Shown: positions 52,405-61,393, counted from the first letter of the stretch. The stretch is DNA of 64,000 nt from a candidate division LCP-89 bacterium B3_LCP (GCA_005223185.1 NJBN01000012.1:45835-109834); one strand, 5' to 3'. The notes: a model not told the origin generated them from the sequence alone. Translations and numbers: made by a program.

Positions 52405-54291
52405 CTACTGAATATATCCTAACGCTCTGAATTTCTCCAGCATATGCGTATCCACATCGGATTCGCTTGTCTGACTACGCCATTTGTAGCCGGCGTCATG
52501 GCTATCAATGTACTCTATGGGGTGTCCATCGAGGAAGCCTTCCTGGAAGATATCTTCCATTACCTGACCATCCATATCAGCACCTAACGGGATACCTAAA
52601 ATCGTCAGTATAGTAGGTGTAATGTCATATACAGAATACTGTCTTGTGCGTTGCATATTTTGTCTTATATACGGTCCCGATGCGATGAGAATGCCGTCAG
52701 GCGCCCGTGTGTGGTTACATACCACTCCTGCAGCTTGGCTGTAAAACGTCTCGAATCCATGATCTGATACTACAATAACGATAGTATTGTCATCAATTAA
52801 CTGGAGAACTTCACCGATCATTGAATCGATCACTTTATAACCGTTAGAAACGACGTCTTTAAACGGCAGATCACCGTAAATCTTGTGTTCCTTAAAAGGC
52901 TCCTCATCGTGGTACATCCAGAAGTAGTGCTCCAGAACGTCTATCATGTTAAAATAGAGCATGAAGCAGTCCCAATCATCTTGCTTGAGTAGATGTTGTG
53001 CTGACATTTTGTTAAACTTGTCCACTAAGTATCCATACCGTATTGAAACGGGCCAGTCGAACCGCTTCCATTTTTTCGCTGTGTTTATTTCTTCTAACAG
53101 AGCTGAATCTGCGGTTACGAACCGGTTTGCTTCCTCCATGGATAATGCCGCACAGGAATCCTGGAACTGTGCCAGTTCAAATTCCAATTCAGTGGGGAAA
53201 GTTCTGGCAGTTTTGTCATAACCAAGTTCACCCTTGACTGTTAACTGTCCTTTCATTTCGCGAATTTCCTTCTTATAACTGCTGGCCAAATCAGAAACAA
53301 TGTTTCCCTTAATGCTATCCGGTGGCCAGGTCCCCCACCAGGCTACTACGTCTGTTGTCAACCCGTAATCCGTATTTATATTCCAGAGCGCTTTACTCTG
53401 ACGAATTGAACTCGATACGGGCACCGAATAGAAAATCCCCCAATCCATTAGAAGCTGTGATATGGTTTTTGCACTGAGGAAGTTCGAGAAATGCACAATC
53501 GAGTTGCTCATCCCTGGAATAACTGTAAAGACAACATTGGAAACGCCATGTTTGTGAGCCTTCTTCCCTGTAGCTACAGAAGTCCATATAATGGGTGAGG
53601 AAGTCGGCATTATTGTGCGAAAGCGATCAGAAAATCCGTCATTCACCAACCTGGCAAAGTTGGGAGTAGCACCTGCTGTGATGAGAGAATCTAAAACATC
53701 CCACGTCGCTCCATCGGTGCCGATTAACAACACCTTTAATCCGGTGTCCAGCCTCTCCGCATCCTTCCCTATGACTTCTTTGTTCTGGAAGGCTTTTACC
53801 TTGAAGTGCATTCCGTGATTTATTATTGCAAAAGCCACCAGGAATAAGACCAGCGTCACCTTCCAGAATTTGCCAGAAAGGTTGGCTAAAATTGTAACTA
53901 CTGCTGCTCCGGCTATAAGTCCACTTACTGCTACCGCTAAGTTAGCTGCGATTCCCTCAAACGACAACGACCATATTTCAGGTTGCATGGTCTTATTCAG
54001 CCAGTAGAAAAGACTTAGGAACACCACTGTCCCGCCATGAACGGCGCCGAAAACCCAGGGATGGAATCTCTCTGCCTTTTCCGTATTTGATCTGTAGATC
54101 AGGCTTTCTATTATTCTGCTGATAACAGCCAGGATTAAACCGAATACATTGTAAAATATTGCCGTTCCCAGCAATAGCTTCCAGAAATTGAGTGGGCTGA
54201 TGTATAACCTGCTGGCGTTGATGGCAATTTCAGTCAGTATGAAAGCCGCTATTGTCCATAGAACTATTGACGCTTTGATATGATTCTTCAT
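52405..54291 (-). CDS. AlkP-superfamily membrane hydrolase (type I phosphodiesterase/sulfatase-like)
   Basis: A 628-residue membrane enzyme. About five N-terminal helices (residues 5-190) precede an alkaline phosphatase-like domain. VLLIGTDGATWDVLDSL holds the first metal ligands. PTSSPIIWTSVATGKKAHKHGV carries the nucleophile region and VIVVSDHGFETFY the last metal ligands. ATG 54291 is used because GGAG precedes it by 7 nt and a promoter is placed just upstream (54395-54423). A longer frame reaching 54423 would start inside that promoter. The family includes phosphoglycerol transferases, GPI-type enzymes and nucleotide pyrophosphatases; the substrate here is unknown. Single-gene unit. Confidence 0.82.
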   Translation of the reverse strand: MKNHIKASIVLWTIAAFILTEIAINASRLYISPLNFWKLLLGTAIFYNVFGLILAVISRIIESLIYRSNTEKAERFHPWVFGAVHGGTVVFLSLFYWLNKTMQPEIWSLSFEGIAANLAVAVSGLIAGAAVVTILANLSGKFWKVTLVLFLVAFAIINHGMHFKVKAFQNKEVIGKDAERLDTGLKVLLIGTDGATWDVLDSLITAGATPNFARLVNDGFSDRFRTIMPTSSPIIWTSVATGKKAHKHGVSNVVFTVIPGMSNSIVHFSNFLSAKTISQLLMDWGIFYSVPVSSSIRQSKALWNINTDYGLTTDVVAWWGTWPPDSIKGNIVSDLASSYKKEIREMKGQLTVKGELGYDKTARTFPTELEFELAQFQDSCAALSMEEANRFVTADSALLEEINTAKKWKRFDWPVSIRYGYLVDKFNKMSAQHLLKQDDWDCFMLYFNMIDVLEHYFWMYHDEEPFKEHKIYGDLPFKDVVSNGYKVIDSMIGEVLQLIDDNTIVIVVSDHGFETFYSQAAGVVCNHTRAPDGILIASGPYIRQNMQRTRQYSVYDITPTILTILGIPLGADMDGQVMEDIFQEGFLDGHPIEYIDSHDAGYKWRSQTSESDVDTHMLEKFRALGYIQ

Positions 54292-54394
54292 TATTTTTCT
54301 CCATGGGGGAGTTACTATAATTGCAAAAATAGGAATCCTTGCTGGCAATTCGCTTACCGGCTTATCCTGAGTCTGCAATTTAGACTGAACAACT

Positions 54395-54423
54395 AAGATA
54401 CGATTATTCAAACCAAATGTCAA
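54395..54423 (-). promoter_or_regulatory. Promoter of the AlkP-superfamily gene
   Basis: On the minus strand TTGACA (54423-54418), 17 nt, TATCTT (54400-54395). The expected start near 54388 gives a ~97-nt leader before ATG 54291. Confidence 0.65.
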
Positions 54424-54466
54424 GCCGATAGTTCCATAATTAAACTGTAAGACTATGCAGACTATA

Positions 54467-54503
54467 CAAAAAAGGGCGTCCCGCTTTTCAATGGGACGCC
54501 CTT
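54467..54503 (-). terminator. Terminator after the subtilisin-like protease gene
   Basis: Minus strand: AAGGGCGTCCC (54503-54493) and GGGACGCCCTT (54482-54472) pair and are followed by a run of T. Confidence 0.85.
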
Positions 54504-54525
54504 ACTCATTAAATGCACCATGCAT

Positions 54526-57500
54526 CTATTTCATCAGCACCATCTTGCCAGATGTAGTATAATCACCGGCATTTAAGCGGTAGATATAGATACCGGACAC
54601 AAGACCGGTTGCATCAAATGTAACTTCATGCGATCCAGCATCCCGCCAACCGTTGACCAGTTCAGTCACCAAACGGCCGGATATGTCAAATACAGACAGT
54701 TCTATAAGGACCGATTCTGGTAACTGATAAGTGATGACCGTTTCTGGGTTGAACGGATTTGGATAAACACCCACCACGTCAAAGGATTCAGGTATGCTGT
54801 ATTCCACATCACTCATGATCTCAGCGAAGGGATCAGGTGCATTCAGCGGCAGGTTGGCTTCGAAGTCGTATCCCAGATCAACTGCACCAGATTTTACCCA
54901 GGAGAAAGCATCCGTGTGCCAGACATCGTATTCGGGATGCCAGCCGGAGTAAATCCTGAATTCGTAGTTACCACCAGGCCAATCTGAAGGTACCGGGAAC
55001 CAGGCATCCGGGCGATTGATCTGCCAGCCAGGCTGATAGTTGGTGATCTCGCGCAAAATCAGCGTGGTCGTATCGGAGCTCTCGTAGATCTTGTCGATCC
55101 AGATGTCGTAATCCAGCGGTACTCCACCCTGGTTTTCTCCCCAGATAGCATAATACAGAGTCCCACCGCCAGCAGATATCGGTGATCCACTGATGTAAGT
55201 CAGTTCTACGATCATGGCGGGAGCTGAGGATGCCATCGTTGTGAAACTCCAGGTACTGGAATAATCGCTCGTGCCGCCAGCATTCGAAGCGTTAACGTGC
55301 CAGAAATACTCCGTATCCGGATCCAAGCCTTCCGAGGTTGAAGTTGATGAAACGTTATCTTCATACACGATTGAGGTAAAGCCCGCATCGGTCGCAACCT
55401 GGATATGGTAGGATGTCGCTCCAACACTGGCATTCCAACTGAACTCGGTAGGATCATATTCGACACCGGTTGCACCATTGCTCGGTGCTATCAAAGTTGG
55501 TGCTGGAGGTGGTGGTGGAGGTGGTGCACCCATATCGAACCAATCCAGTATATTTGCCAGTACTGTATCCCTTGGTGTTGAGTTTATCCCGGAAATAGCT
55601 TCGAAATTAAAGGCGAAATAGACCAGTTTTGCATTTGTATCGTTCCAGCGTATGCCGCCCGCATTGCTGCTGGTTGTATAGGTATATACTGTTTCTGCAT
55701 CGCCTACTGGCTCAATTTCGGATGGTGACAGGCTATTACCTGCTCCACCAGCGCCCACCAAGATCAGATCCGTTCCGTCGGAGATGGGATCGCCCGGGAC
55801 GCCATCTAAAGTGAAGAAGCCGGCCGAACTAAGTGACGAACTATAGAGTACATCCGAATAGAAGTTGGTACCAGCTACCTGTTCGTCTATGTCTTCACCT
55901 GTGATGAAGAGTTGACCATTTCCATTCAGATAATCCTCAATTGCAGTTTGTTCGGCAGTGCTCAACGGATCAGCGGCGTTTGAAGTGTGCCAGACGGCGG
56001 TAGGATAACCCTGAAGTGTCGCAGAAGGGATGTCTCCTTGAGTCTCAACTTCCCATACCTCATAGACATATCCCAGACCGGTTAGATCAAATTCGTACCA
56101 GGTTTCATAGCTGTCCCCGCCGTCGTCATCTACGATGACTATATCCGGGAAGCCTATCATCTGCGTTAGTTCTTCGATTTGGACTAAACCCATACCTTCT
56201 TCTGTCAGAGTTAACTCGAAGGTAACTTCGTGAGGTTCTGCCCCTGCATCGACTTCGAATGTGATGGGATCACCGTAGTTGTTGGCAGAACCACTGGCAG
56301 CAATGTTCCCGAAACTGCTGGTTGTGCTGGTTAAGGTGATGTCCTGGTCATTACAGATAGCCGACACAGAAACACCTATCGCATTAACTGTGCTGGAACT
56401 GTTCTCAATCGTCAGCAGCAGATCAACGGTTTCACCGGCTTCCGGTCTGCCATTGCCGTTACCGCCGGCTGCATCATCGAAAGTCTGTTCAGTATAGCCC
56501 AGATTAGGATACAGGGTGGATATCGCCGCCCCGGCATCGATTCTGCCGTAGCCCAGCAATCCTATATAGCCCGGATTCTGCGGGTATATGTCCACACAGG
56601 TATCGTAGATCTGCTGGCAGACCTGAGCGTTTGTAAGGCTGGGATCAGCAGCCCAGACCAAAGCGCACAATCCTGATACTATTGGACAGGAAAAGGAAGT
56701 GCCTTGCGCAGTTTGGTAAGCGCCTCCCACATTTGTTGTCATAATGCTCATACCAGGCGCACAGACGTCAACCGTTGAACTGTAGTTGGAAAAATACGCC
56801 TTCTGATCGTATTGATCGGTGGCAGCTACCGATACCACGTTGTTATAAAATGAGGGATAATGAGCTCCCTGCGAGTTTTCATTACCGGCCGAAGCCACTA
56901 CGATAACACCATTACCCCAGAGCCCGTTAATGACACTCTGTTCGTAGCCACTGTAGTAAGAGCCTCCCCAGGAGCAACTTACGATGTCTGATCCGTTATA
57001 ACCGCAGTAGGAAATTCCCTGAATTCCGGAGTAGATGTAGGTGCCATCACCGGCACGAGCTGTCTGAAGTTTCGCACTCCATCCTAAACTTGCGATACCA
57101 ATGCCATTATCAGTAACTGCAGAAGCGCAGCCGGCGCAAGCGGTACCGTGGCCTGCACTAAGGGGATCCTGGACGTCGTTATTGTTCCACCAGACATTCC
57201 AACCCCAAAAGTCATCAATAAAGCCGTTGAGATCATCATCAATGCCGTTCCATTCGATGGGATCGATGATACCGTTTCCATTCAGATCCTCTCCAGGATT
57301 GACCCAGAGGTTGTCACGCAGATCTACATGGGCAGTATCGATGCCTGAATCAACAATACCGACAACCACTTCATCGCTGCCCTGACAGAAATCATAGGCT
57401 ATTTCTGCATTGACTTGCGCCAATGCCCATTGGTTACCAAAATAGGTGTCATTGGGTGTATAATCCGCCTTGTGAATGCGGTACGGTTCTGCCGTGATGA

Positions 57501-57873
57501 TTTTTACATTGGATTCGTATGCTGAAATCACCTTATGCAGGTCAATTTCGACCGGGAACTCTAAGATATAATATCTGGAGACGTCCCGTATAGATGGATC
57601 ATCCGGCTTCTCTGACCAGGGTATGAGTTTTTCCATGCGGTAAATACCGAATTTCTGAGCTAATGCGTCCAGGCTTGTATTGCCTAACATGGCTACACCC
57701 GATTCATCGTTGACCTGAAATGAACCGAGATCCTCCGTAAATTCCACCACAATGCGTCCCATCCATTCCAGATCGTCTGTCATTGGAGGTGGTGTCATCT
57801 GCGCCGCACTTAAGCTCATCGACAGCGAAAGTAGCGCAATAACGGCAAAAATGCTGCACTTGGTAGAGTTCAT
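54526..57873 (-). CDS. Secreted subtilisin-like (S8) protease with FN3 and C-terminal sorting domain
   Basis: A large (1115 aa) exported protease. Start ATG 57873 has GGAGAG in front and opens a signal peptide (MNSTKCSIFAVIALLSLSMSLSAAQ). A minus-strand promoter at 57950-57978 excludes the longer frame. Catalytic residues are Asp175 (GIVDSGID), His242 (GHGTACAG) and Ser393 (GTSFSCP), with Asn331 (SAGNEN) as the oxyanion residue. An Asp-rich calcium-type loop lies near 195-222 (LNGNGIIDP, DDDLNGFIDD). A beta domain, a ThuA/GATase-like segment (about 590-800) and an FN3 domain (about 820-905) follow. The C-terminal ~85 residues form a PNPFNP-type sorting domain ending in SGKMVLMK. It is probably delivered to the cell surface by a type IX-like route, which is known for this tail in FCB bacteria. 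Confidence 0.93.
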   Translation of the reverse strand: MNSTKCSIFAVIALLSLSMSLSAAQMTPPPMTDDLEWMGRIVVEFTEDLGSFQVNDESGVAMLGNTSLDALAQKFGIYRMEKLIPWSEKPDDPSIRDVSRYYILEFPVEIDLHKVISAYESNVKIITAEPYRIHKADYTPNDTYFGNQWALAQVNAEIAYDFCQGSDEVVVGIVDSGIDTAHVDLRDNLWVNPGEDLNGNGIIDPIEWNGIDDDLNGFIDDFWGWNVWWNNNDVQDPLSAGHGTACAGCASAVTDNGIGIASLGWSAKLQTARAGDGTYIYSGIQGISYCGYNGSDIVSCSWGGSYYSGYEQSVINGLWGNGVIVVASAGNENSQGAHYPSFYNNVVSVAATDQYDQKAYFSNYSSTVDVCAPGMSIMTTNVGGAYQTAQGTSFSCPIVSGLCALVWAADPSLTNAQVCQQIYDTCVDIYPQNPGYIGLLGYGRIDAGAAISTLYPNLGYTEQTFDDAAGGNGNGRPEAGETVDLLLTIENSSSTVNAIGVSVSAICNDQDITLTSTTSSFGNIAASGSANNYGDPITFEVDAGAEPHEVTFELTLTEEGMGLVQIEELTQMIGFPDIVIVDDDGGDSYETWYEFDLTGLGYVYEVWEVETQGDIPSATLQGYPTAVWHTSNAADPLSTAEQTAIEDYLNGNGQLFITGEDIDEQVAGTNFYSDVLYSSSLSSAGFFTLDGVPGDPISDGTDLILVGAGGAGNSLSPSEIEPVGDAETVYTYTTSSNAGGIRWNDTNAKLVYFAFNFEAISGINSTPRDTVLANILDWFDMGAPPPPPPPAPTLIAPSNGATGVEYDPTEFSWNASVGATSYHIQVATDAGFTSIVYEDNVSSTSTSEGLDPDTEYFWHVNASNAGGTSDYSSTWSFTTMASSAPAMIVELTYISGSPISAGGGTLYYAIWGENQGGVPLDYDIWIDKIYESSDTTTLILREITNYQPGWQINRPDAWFPVPSDWPGGNYEFRIYSGWHPEYDVWHTDAFSWVKSGAVDLGYDFEANLPLNAPDPFAEIMSDVEYSIPESFDVVGVYPNPFNPETVITYQLPESVLIELSVFDISGRLVTELVNGWRDAGSHEVTFDATGLVSGIYIYRLNAGDYTTSGKMVLMK

Positions 57874-58183
57874 GATCTCTCCTTTAAATTTATGTGTTTC
57901 TTCTGTTTTATTTTTATGAATTGGAAATTCCAAACAGCCCACCGCATACAATATAAACAAAAAAGAATCGAATGTCAAGGGGTTGCAAAAGATTGCGTAC
58001 GAATTCATCACTACATGCCGTAACGCATTTCCTGTATCATAGAAACTTAAACGTTCAGAGTTCAAAAAATTGTGATTCAAATCACGCTCATTAAACGCTT
58101 CGCGCTCCATCAAGTGTTTACCCCAACATCTCATAGGCACCAACGTACAACCAACAGAATCACTTAATTACAAAAGGAATATC
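57874..58183. other. Intergenic region between the protease and the decayed gene
   Basis: It holds the minus-strand promoter of the protease (57950-57978). At the right end a plus-strand SD-like AAAAGGAAT (58172-58180) belongs to the decayed gene. In between (about 58000-58160) I see no gene, hairpin or repeat. Confidence 0.6.
57950..57978 (-). promoter_or_regulatory. Promoter of the subtilisin-like protease gene
   Basis: On the minus strand TTGACA (57978-57973), 17-nt spacer, TATATT (57955-57950). A perfect match to the window consensus, about 75 nt before ATG 57873. Confidence 0.8.
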
Positions 58184-58613
58184 ATGCTTATAGTAAAATA
58201 AAAGAAAAACCCTGCCGGGTACGTTCATAGCCGGAGCTATCGTACTACCCTTGCTTCTGCTTCTGTTCTACGTTCCAGTCTATGCCGAAGACTTTTACGT
58301 CTCCACAACAGGCGACGACCAGAACCCCAATCCCTTCAACCCGACTACGACTATCAGTTTCGCTATGCCAGTCGCGAGTTTGGTGAAGTTGGAGGTGTTT
58401 GATATTGATAGGCGCCTTGTAGGGGCGAGGCATGCCTCGCCCTTGTCGGGATCAAGGACACCATGGGCGCAGGCGACCTCGATTATGGAATTCTACTCTG
58501 CAGGCATCCACCAGATCACCTTCGATGGCACCGGTCTGCCTTCTGGCATCTACATCTACCGCTTGCAAGCTGGAGACATCATCGAATCAGGTAAGATGGT
58601 GTTGGTCAAGTAA
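58184..58613 (+). pseudogene. Decayed secreted-protein gene: signal peptide joined to a sorting domain
   Basis: An SD-like AAAGGAA precedes ATG 58184, which reads MLIVK and then hits TAA. Removing one T at 58199 restores MLIVKKRKTLPGTFIAGA and the hydrophobic stretch IVLPLLLLFYVPVYAEDFYV, a good signal peptide. After it comes FYVSTTGDD, a typical mature start of right-handed beta-helix surface proteins, then directly [13 protein letters not shown] and the rest of a sorting domain to the stop at 58611. The whole passenger domain is missing, so an internal deletion joined the two ends. A 20-bp perfect palindrome (58423-58442) is inserted within the sorting domain. A terminator follows. The product is unlikely to be made or to function. 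Confidence 0.75.
58423..58442. repeat. REP-like perfect palindrome inside the decayed gene
   Basis: GGGCGAGGCATGCCTCGCCC reads the same on both strands. With its left flank GTAGG it belongs to the GTAGGGGC-type dispersed element, and it is translated as VGARHASP in the sorting-domain frame. Confidence 0.85.
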
Positions 58614-58639
58614 AAGTATAAAACTGAAATCTGAAGCAA

Positions 58640-58678
58640 AAAAGGGCAATCCGACGTAGCGGGATTGTCCTTTTACTT
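58640..58678 (+). terminator. Terminator after the decayed gene
   Basis: AAAAGGGCAATCC (58640-58652) pairs with GGATTGTCCTTTT (58662-58674) with one mismatch, followed by a T-rich tail. Confidence 0.75.
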
Positions 58679-58709
58679 TAAATATTTTTAACCCGATTGT
58701 GTAAATTAC

Positions 58710-58738
58710 TTGACATTTACGTTTTTATTCTGTATATT
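58710..58738 (+). promoter_or_regulatory. Promoter of the SBBP-repeat protein gene
   Basis: TTGACA (58710-58715), 17-nt spacer, TATATT (58733-58738). The start near 58745 leaves a 230-nt leader before ATG 58976. Confidence 0.8.
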
Positions 58739-58744
58739 AAACTC

Positions 58745-58975
58745 AAAGGTTAATGATGAATTTAATACACAACCTTTAAATAATACGAGAAAGGAGGTGA
58801 AAAAACGGGTGCTACTGCCAATAGTAATGTTGCTATTGTAAGTTATGTGAATTTGCTTGGTTTTAAAATAAGGAATATATTCAGCAATGTAACCTACGGC
58901 ATACCCGTGGTTACAGGCGAAATCTATTTCACCTTATAAGATGGAAATCCAAACATCTACAACGTGAGGTATATC
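58745..58975 (+). promoter_or_regulatory. Long structured 5' leader of the SBBP-repeat gene
   Basis: The leader contains a very strong SD (AAAGGAGGTG, 58790-58799). It also holds a 14-codon frame from GTG 58797 (VKKRVLLPIVMLLL, stop 58839-58841) that reads like a truncated signal peptide; the SD overlaps its start, so translation is doubtful. A 10-bp hairpin GTAACC-T-ACGG/CCGTGGTTAC follows at 58889-58914. No known riboswitch class was recognised. Confidence 0.5.
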
Positions 58976-61036
58976 ATGAAAAAGAAAATGGTAATAATAC
59001 CTGTCCTTTTCCTGTATATTCTCCTGGGAACAAACATGCCAGCTTCCGGTCAAGTGATCGAGGAGTGGGCTGCGATCTACAACGGCACGGCAAATGGCGA
59101 AGACGCCGCACAAGACATCGCAGTGGATGCAGAAGGTAACGTTTATGTAACCGGTTACGAAGCTGCATCGGCTGTACCGCCATACAATTTCAATTATATG
59201 ACGATTAAATATGATTCGACCGGCGCAATTGTATGGATGGCAGGTTATAACGGTATGGCAAATGAGGATGACATTCCTCAGGCAATTGCCCTGGACAACA
59301 ATAACAACGTTTACGTAACCGGTTGGACCGATATTATACCTGGACCGGGAGCGAATATGGATTATGCGACTGTTAAGTATGATCCAAATGGTATTTTCAT
59401 GTGGGCTGTTACCTATAATGGTCCCGGCAACCAGGCTGATGTTGCCAATGACGTTGTTGCAGATGATATGGGAAACTGCTACGTTACTGGACTTAGCTGG
59501 GGAATGCAATCGGGTGAGGATTACGCCACTATAAAGTACGATCCGATGGGGCTGCAGCTCTGGGTGGCGAGATATAATGGTCCAAGTTTCGGCAGCGATG
59601 AAGCACAAGCTTTGGTTGTCGACATGGCTGGAAATACCTGTGTAACTGGTTGGAGTCAAAATATGTTTTTTGATTTTGATTACACCACGGTCTTATATGA
59701 TCCAATGGGTGTTCAGCTATGGGTACACCGATATAACGGCCCCGCCGCAAGCGGTGATTTAGCAACAGATATAGCGCTTGATCCCAGTGGTAACTTCTGT
59801 GTGACAGGTATCAGTTATGGTGGAGCAGCATTAAGTAATGATATCGCTACTTTAGTCATTAACCCGGCTGGTGCAACGGTTTGGGTGAACCGATATGACT
59901 GGGTTGGCGAGGATGACGGTGGTGAAGCTGTCGCTGTAGATCCTGCTGGAAATGTGTATGTAACTGGATATAGTGCGAACTTTCCTGGGCTCTTCCCTGA
60001 TTTCGACTATGCCACGATTATGTACAGTGCCACAGGTGCTCAACTATGGGTTTCAAGGTACGATGGACCAATCAGTGAAGATGACAAAGCTAAGGACATT
60101 GAAGTTGACGTTTACGGCAATGCCTTCGTTACTGGATGGTGCACAGCCGCTGATACGACGAAGGACTACTGTACAATTAAGTATGATGCCAGTGGCGCTC
60201 AACAGTGGGTGATGTTCTACAATGGTCCTAACGGTGGAGATGACCTAGCTCAGGCTTTGGCATTGAGTCCTGAAGGGCATTGCTTTGTCACCGGCTGGAT
60301 CAATGGTTATACCGGTATCCCCTATGATTGGGCGACAGTCAAATATACACCTACTGTAATGGTCTGGTTATTTCCTCATAACGCTCCAATACAGATTCCC
60401 GCATCTGGTGGCAGCTTCGATTACAAAATTGGTGTGAGAAACTTCAACACTGCAAGCACCACATTTGACGTATGGTGCGATGCCACTAAGCCAAACGGTG
60501 CTCATACTGGAACCTTGTTGGGTCCTGTGAATTTGACTGTGGTCGCTGGTTTTGGCGCTGAACGTGACAAGCCCAGAAACGTCCCTGCCGTTGCACCTTC
60601 AGGAATATACTCTTACAATGCCTATGTGGGTGTCTATCCTGGTACAATCTGGGATGCTGATCATTTAACCTTCGAAAAATTAACCGACGGTGATAACTAC
60701 AGCGGTGAAGAGAATTGGATAGTTGATAGTGAATGGTTCCTTCCGACTAATAACGAAGAACCGGTAGCGGATGTATTCCAACTAATTGGGAATTATCCCA
60801 ATCCCTTCAACCCGACCACGACTATCAGTTTCTCTATACCGGTCGCAAGTTTGGTGAAGCTGGATGTGTTCGACATCTCCGGTTCCCGTGTAGGGGTCGG
60901 TCTTGCGCCGACCCGCTATTCTCCCGGCACTCACCAAATCACCTTCGACGGTTCAAATCTGCCATCCGGAATTTACCTGTACCTTCTGACTGCCGGTGAG
61001 TGTAATACTTCAGGTAAGATGGTGTTGATGAAATAG
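58976..61036 (+). CDS. Secreted SBBP-type beta-propeller repeat protein with sorting domain
   Basis: A 686-residue surface protein. ATG 58976 has GAGGT in front and opens a signal peptide (MKKKMVIIPVLFLYILLGTNMPASG). About eight repeats of 50-55 residues follow, with the pattern W...YNGP...D.A..I.VD..GNVYVTG...DYATVKYDP. These are SBBP beta-propeller repeats. A beta-sandwich-like region (about 455-590) precedes the PNPFNP sorting domain ending in SGKMVLMK. The sorting domain contains a REP-like palindrome translated as VGVGLAPTR near position 60890-60917. Likely cell-surface attached or secreted by a type IX-like system; binding partner unknown. Confidence 0.9.
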   Translation: MKKKMVIIPVLFLYILLGTNMPASGQVIEEWAAIYNGTANGEDAAQDIAVDAEGNVYVTGYEAASAVPPYNFNYMTIKYDSTGAIVWMAGYNGMANEDDIPQAIALDNNNNVYVTGWTDIIPGPGANMDYATVKYDPNGIFMWAVTYNGPGNQADVANDVVADDMGNCYVTGLSWGMQSGEDYATIKYDPMGLQLWVARYNGPSFGSDEAQALVVDMAGNTCVTGWSQNMFFDFDYTTVLYDPMGVQLWVHRYNGPAASGDLATDIALDPSGNFCVTGISYGGAALSNDIATLVINPAGATVWVNRYDWVGEDDGGEAVAVDPAGNVYVTGYSANFPGLFPDFDYATIMYSATGAQLWVSRYDGPISEDDKAKDIEVDVYGNAFVTGWCTAADTTKDYCTIKYDASGAQQWVMFYNGPNGGDDLAQALALSPEGHCFVTGWINGYTGIPYDWATVKYTPTVMVWLFPHNAPIQIPASGGSFDYKIGVRNFNTASTTFDVWCDATKPNGAHTGTLLGPVNLTVVAGFGAERDKPRNVPAVAPSGIYSYNAYVGVYPGTIWDADHLTFEKLTDGDNYSGEENWIVDSEWFLPTNNEEPVADVFQLIGNYPNPFNPTTTISFSIPVASLVKLDVFDISGSRVGVGLAPTRYSPGTHQITFDGSNLPSGIYLYLLTAGECNTSGKMVLMK
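60889..60917. repeat. REP-like palindrome translated in frame in the sorting domain
   Basis: GGGTCGG (60894-60900) pairs with CCGACCC (60908-60914). With the flank GTAGG it matches the GTAGGGGN-type element also present at 58420-58442, in the same reading phase (GTA GGG). Confidence 0.75.
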
Positions 61037-61063
61037 ATGCATGCTACATGCTGCAAGCAAGTT

Positions 61064-61092
61064 AAGCGTCCCCGCAAGGGGACGCTTTTTTT
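61064..61092 (+). terminator. Terminator after the SBBP-repeat gene
   Basis: AAGCGTCCCC (61064-61073), loop GCAA, GGGGACGCTT (61078-61087), then a T run to 61092. A textbook intrinsic terminator. Confidence 0.92.
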
Positions 61093-61335
61093 ATACACCT
61101 GTTCCATCCGTCATTGCGAGGACCGAAGGGACGAAGCAATCTTTCCGCTCCAGGACTGTCATCCTGCCTGCCCTTTGATGGCAGACGGTCGTAAGGCTTG
61201 GTGCCCCACAGCTTGCTGTGGGATTTTTATTTTCATTCTGAGCCCGCCGCAGGCGAGGCGAAGAATCTCCACAGCATCTTTTAGGGACAGATCTCCGTGT
61301 CTGCCTTTATTTTTTCATTTATTTTCCCTCACCCC
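61093..61335. repeat. Cluster of palindromic intergenic repeats (left cluster)
   Basis: No gene is supported here. Units from left to right: CGTCATTGCGAGG...GACGAAGCAATCT (61109-61142); a GTCATCCTGCC unit from 61157; GTGCCCCACAGC/GCTGTGGGAT (61201-61224); CATTCTGAGCCCGCC...AAGAATCTC (61234-61269); and GGGACAGATC...GTGTCTGCC (61282-61305). Several recur in the right cluster beyond 63.5 kb. Confidence 0.8.
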
Positions 61336-61364
61336 TTGACTTTTTCGAAAAATGGTTGTATATT
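61336..61364 (+). promoter_or_regulatory. Promoter of the LVIVD-repeat gene
   Basis: TTGACT (61336-61341), 17-nt spacer, TATATT (61359-61364). GGAGG (61384-61388) is the ribosome-binding site of ATG 61394. Confidence 0.75.
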
Positions 61365-61393
61365 GTTAAACGAAATCCCTTTTGGAGGATGAA

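Noticed and set aside
54292-54423. Longer N-terminus for the AlkP-superfamily protein
   Set aside because: The extension overlaps a promoter and lacks an SD; ATG 54291 has GGAG and begins with the first helix.
57874-58143. 90-residue N-terminal extension of the subtilisin-like protease
   Set aside because: It crosses a perfect promoter and would place the signal peptide internally.
58251-58613. Reading this as an intact 120-aa protein from TTG 58251
   Set aside because: That start lies inside the hydrophobic core of a signal peptide; the better explanation is a frameshifted, internally deleted gene.
61037-61339. 100-codon open frame after the SBBP gene
   Set aside because: It lies across a terminator and repeat cluster, has no ribosome-binding site, and its product is low-complexity palindrome translation.
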